From a virus: 23,612 nt of DNA. The DNA lies in the IMG/VR virus record IMGVR_UViG_3300023210_000227, positions 1 to 23,612 of that record; one strand, written 5' to 3'. The position numbers and the translations under genes were made by a program. Numbering within the stretch: the stretch's first letter is position 1; each line of letters begins with the position of its first letter. Shown here one piece after another: positions 21,039 to 23,612 of the stretch. The notes beneath the pieces are model-generated. The model did not search any database. It was given only the letters and a program-made list of their open reading frames with translations, and was not told where the DNA came from.

Positions 21039-22934
21039 ATGGAAGATAACATAAAAGACAATAATTCAGAGTTAGATTTTAATCAAGAAGACAGTAATGT
21101 TATCGGTGATTATGACAAAACTAACTTTGATGAGGTTCAAAGAAGGTTAGAACCTAACCCATTACAAAGACAATTAGATATTCCACAACGAAATTACTAT
21201 GGCGGAACTCAAACAGGTTTGCTTGGTAGTGTCGGCGGTGGTATTAAAAGTGGTTTAGCTTCAGCAGGACAAGATATTTACAATGATGTTAAATGGATTG
21301 GACAAAATGTTTTTGGTGTTGAGCCAGATGAAAGCGGTTTCAATTTTGGAGATAGAATGGAGCTAGCTAAAATGAATGTGGCTTCAACTCACCCAAGCGA
21401 AGCAGTTATGTTTGGCACTCAATTTTTAGGTATGGCGGGATTAGCTGTAGCTTCTGCTCCTATAACAGAGGGTATTGCAGGTGCAGTAGGTCTTGAAAGG
21501 GCTATAGCATCTACAGCTAGTACAATAGGTAAAGTGTTAGGAGAAAGAGCTAGTGCAGGTGCTGTGGTAGATAGTGTTATTACAGAGGCAAATATTTTAA
21601 ATGAAGCTAATATTGCTAAAGCTGTTACAAGTCCATCTCAAGGTTTAATTAGAAGATTTGCTAGTTATAGCGTTCCTTTATTACCATTTGAAACAGGAGC
21701 TAATATCACTTTTAACTCTAAAGGTGAGGCACATATGGACACTGTTGGGTTTTTAAAAGACACAGCATTAAATAGTATACCTTTTGGAGTTGTTGAGGGT
21801 GTAGGAGCTTTGTATCGTTCTACTGTATCTGCTGGTAGTGAAGTTACTAAGTCAATGGATAGGATTAATCAAATACATAAAGATAATCCTAATATGGATA
21901 GAAAAACATCACCATTAAAAACAGATACTCCTTTACATACTATTAGAGAAGAGTCTCAACCATTTTTAAATGAAGAATCTCAAAATGCTAGTACGCCTGA
22001 TGAATTAATATCTTCCTCTTTTACGAAAGAAGAGCATAAACAAATTATAGACAATGTTTTAAATAAAAATAATAAGCAATCACCTGCTAGTCTTCATGCT
22101 GATATAAGATTAACTAACGAAGCTAATATAGAATATCATAATGCACTAACAAATTATTTAGATAACACTTCTAAAAGAAAATTAACACAAGCTATATTAT
22201 CTAAACATGGTGTAATTCATAACGGTAAAATAGTTAGTCTTGCTGACCCAGTATCACAAGCAGAGTTATCTACTAATATAAAAGAATTAAGAACATTTTT
22301 TGATAAAAGCGGGCAAAGAAAGGTATTATTAACAGAAGCTTATAGAAATTTACCATACAACCAAAAAGCAGATGAGTTAGTTAAAAAATTATTTAAAACA
22401 CATTCTTATTTAAATACTGGAGCAAAAAAACTAATAGATAAAGAAGATGCCTTTATAGGTGAACCAGTTAAGGGTGGATCTCAAATTGTGCATGACTATC
22501 CATTGTGGTACATGGAGATTAAAAGAGGTACGGAAGACTTACAAAGCCTAAAAGAACTTAATGCTATGTATGATAGTGGTTCTAAGCATGGTGCATTTTT
22601 AAAGTCGTTACAAGATGCTGGAGACAAGAAGTGGACTGATGATTATAGAAAGGGATTATATAACAATATTGATGACGCTATAGATAATCACATGAGTTTA
22701 GGAGATGCTGAAAGTTTAATAGATGATTATAAAAATAATAGAGGTATATTTGCCAACAAAGAATTTACTGAACAAGAAAGTGCCTTACATGATGAGGTTA
22801 TGAATTCTATTAAAAATGATGAGCATAAATTTTTTGACGATAATGACCAAAATGTATATTTTACTAAGGTTTTAAAGAAAATGCAGGCAAATAAAGAAGC
22901 TTCGGAAGCTTATTTTGCTTGTTTACTAGGATAA
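21039..22934 (+). CDS. Large virion protein, T7 gp16-like position
   Basis: A 631-residue protein. ATG at 21039 is preferred to an in-frame TTG at 21027 inside the previous gene; the ribosome site (GGA) is weak. The N-terminus is acidic, followed by a Gly/Ala-rich region with long hydrophobic segments (FGTQFLGMAGLAVASAPITE, then GIAGAVG) that could insert into or cross a membrane, as expected of proteins ejected with the genome. The C-terminal half is helical and charged. No lytic transglycosylase motif is seen. The chain ends at a TAA in a gp16-like slot although T7 gp16 is over 1,300 residues long; the next frame may continue it. Confidence 0.6.
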   Translation: MEDNIKDNNSELDFNQEDSNVIGDYDKTNFDEVQRRLEPNPLQRQLDIPQRNYYGGTQTGLLGSVGGGIKSGLASAGQDIYNDVKWIGQNVFGVEPDESGFNFGDRMELAKMNVASTHPSEAVMFGTQFLGMAGLAVASAPITEGIAGAVGLERAIASTASTIGKVLGERASAGAVVDSVITEANILNEANIAKAVTSPSQGLIRRFASYSVPLLPFETGANITFNSKGEAHMDTVGFLKDTALNSIPFGVVEGVGALYRSTVSAGSEVTKSMDRINQIHKDNPNMDRKTSPLKTDTPLHTIREESQPFLNEESQNASTPDELISSSFTKEEHKQIIDNVLNKNNKQSPASLHADIRLTNEANIEYHNALTNYLDNTSKRKLTQAILSKHGVIHNGKIVSLADPVSQAELSTNIKELRTFFDKSGQRKVLLTEAYRNLPYNQKADELVKKLFKTHSYLNTGAKKLIDKEDAFIGEPVKGGSQIVHDYPLWYMEIKRGTEDLQSLKELNAMYDSGSKHGAFLKSLQDAGDKKWTDDYRKGLYNNIDDAIDNHMSLGDAESLIDDYKNNRGIFANKEFTEQESALHDEVMNSIKNDEHKFFDDNDQNVYFTKVLKKMQANKEASEAYFACLLG

Positions 22935-22939
22935 ATGAT

Positions 22940-23612
22940 ATGAAGTGTGGACTAGAAGCTCAAAAATTAGGATTAGATGCTAACGAACAAAGTATATTGG
23001 AATCTGAAATAGATAGTGGTATAAAAAATAATGAAAAACTACAGTCTCTAATAAAAGAGAATAAAGTTGCTCAAGAACAATTATCTAGTCTAAGACTAGA
23101 AAAAAGGGAAAGAGCATTAGTTGATAAAGGAACTATAGAAAGTTATCAAGAAGCTATAAATTCTCAAAAAGATATTTTAGATAAAGAAGAGCTAAAACAG
23201 CTAAAAGAAGATAACAAACAACGAAGAGCTGAAAGGTCTGAAAAGATACAAGACTATAACCAATCTATTAGGTCTTTAATGAATGCTAAAAAGTCTTTAT
23301 TTGAGAAACAAAAAGAACTTAAAGGTTTTATAAAAGATACTCAATCTAATATGGTGAAAAAATATATTAGAGGTAATGCTGATGGTGTTAGAAAATCATT
23401 AGTATTACAGCAAATAGCTGATGGTAAGTTATCTCTTAAAGATATATTTGACCCCGCATACCAAACCCCTAATTCTTTAATGTCAATTAAACAAAGGTTA
23501 AAAAATACTATTGGTGATAACACTAGAGATCTAGTTGAAAATGCGTTAAAAAATCCCAATGACTATAATGATGCAGGTGTTAAAGCCTTACATGATAATT
23601 TAATTACTAAAA
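22940..23612 (+). CDS. Coiled-coil virion protein, 3' end outside window
   Basis: An open frame from ATG 22940 to the right edge (224 codons). AGGA lies eight bases upstream, so independent initiation is well supported. Residues 1-130 are a long charged coiled coil rich in Lys, Glu and Gln (for example KLQSLIKENKVAQEQLSSLR); thereafter comes a more mixed helical region (GVRKSLVLQQIADGKLSLKD). No family is recognised. It follows the gp16-like gene after five bases and may be a second part of one large ejection protein that was split. Confidence 0.65.
   Translation, partial: MKCGLEAQKLGLDANEQSILESEIDSGIKNNEKLQSLIKENKVAQEQLSSLRLEKRERALVDKGTIESYQEAINSQKDILDKEELKQLKEDNKQRRAERSEKIQDYNQSIRSLMNAKKSLFEKQKELKGFIKDTQSNMVKKYIRGNADGVRKSLVLQQIADGKLSLKDIFDPAYQTPNSLMSIKQRLKNTIGDNTRDLVENALKNPNDYNDAGVKALHDNLITK

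Overview
The window is one continuous stretch of a very AT-rich tailed bacteriophage or prophage genome with podovirus (short-tailed) architecture. The evidence is a T7-like connector (gp11- and gp12-like tail tube proteins), a one-piece head-to-tail portal, a Bbp19-like protein as in Bordetella phage BPP-1, and a T7 gp13/gp14/gp15/gp16-like ejection-protein series. Genes start mostly at ATG with AGGA or AGGAG ribosome sites and use the standard code. The host cannot be named from the sequence; a low-GC proteobacterium is a reasonable guess. No integrase, attachment site, tRNA, IS element or CRISPR was seen.

Layout. (1) 1-2064, minus strand: the start of an NTGxx pentapeptide-repeat gene with its own promoter, then a recombination pair (YqaJ-type exonuclease and a conserved phage companion) and a very acidic small protein. 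(2) 2065-3335: control region with a shared 18-bp operator-like dyad, a small HTH gene, a cassette between two 67-bp direct repeats with a 30-residue membrane peptide, a ribbon-helix-helix gene, and a structured RNA leader with a pseudoknot. (3) 3336-5400, plus strand: replication module with an initiator that appears to carry a lambda-type origin inside its own coding sequence (four iterons plus an AT-rich tandem repeat), two helicase-loader-like genes and a VRR-NUC nuclease. (4) 5613-7373, minus strand: an accessory operon with a good promoter, encoding a frameshifted-looking gene, a protein with 21 consecutive C-x-x triplets, a short paralogue of that protein's N-terminus, a TM2-domain membrane protein and further small proteins. 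(5) 7554 to the right end, plus strand: a small HTH gene, then small terminase, tail tube A and B, tail fibre, Bbp19-like protein, scaffold, portal, a small membrane protein, large terminase, two GNAT-like proteins and the ejection proteins, running off the right edge.

How it fits together. The plus-strand early genes would start replication from the origin in the initiator gene and load the host helicase. The minus-strand left arm supplies recombination and probably counter-defence functions. The late block builds the head, connector, fibre and ejectosome. Notable features are the pseudoknot and leader ORF before the initiator, the origin-like iterons, the repeat-bounded cassette, the C-x-x repeat protein with its paralogous stub, the apparent absence of a major capsid gene from the structural block, and the wide separation of the two terminase genes.
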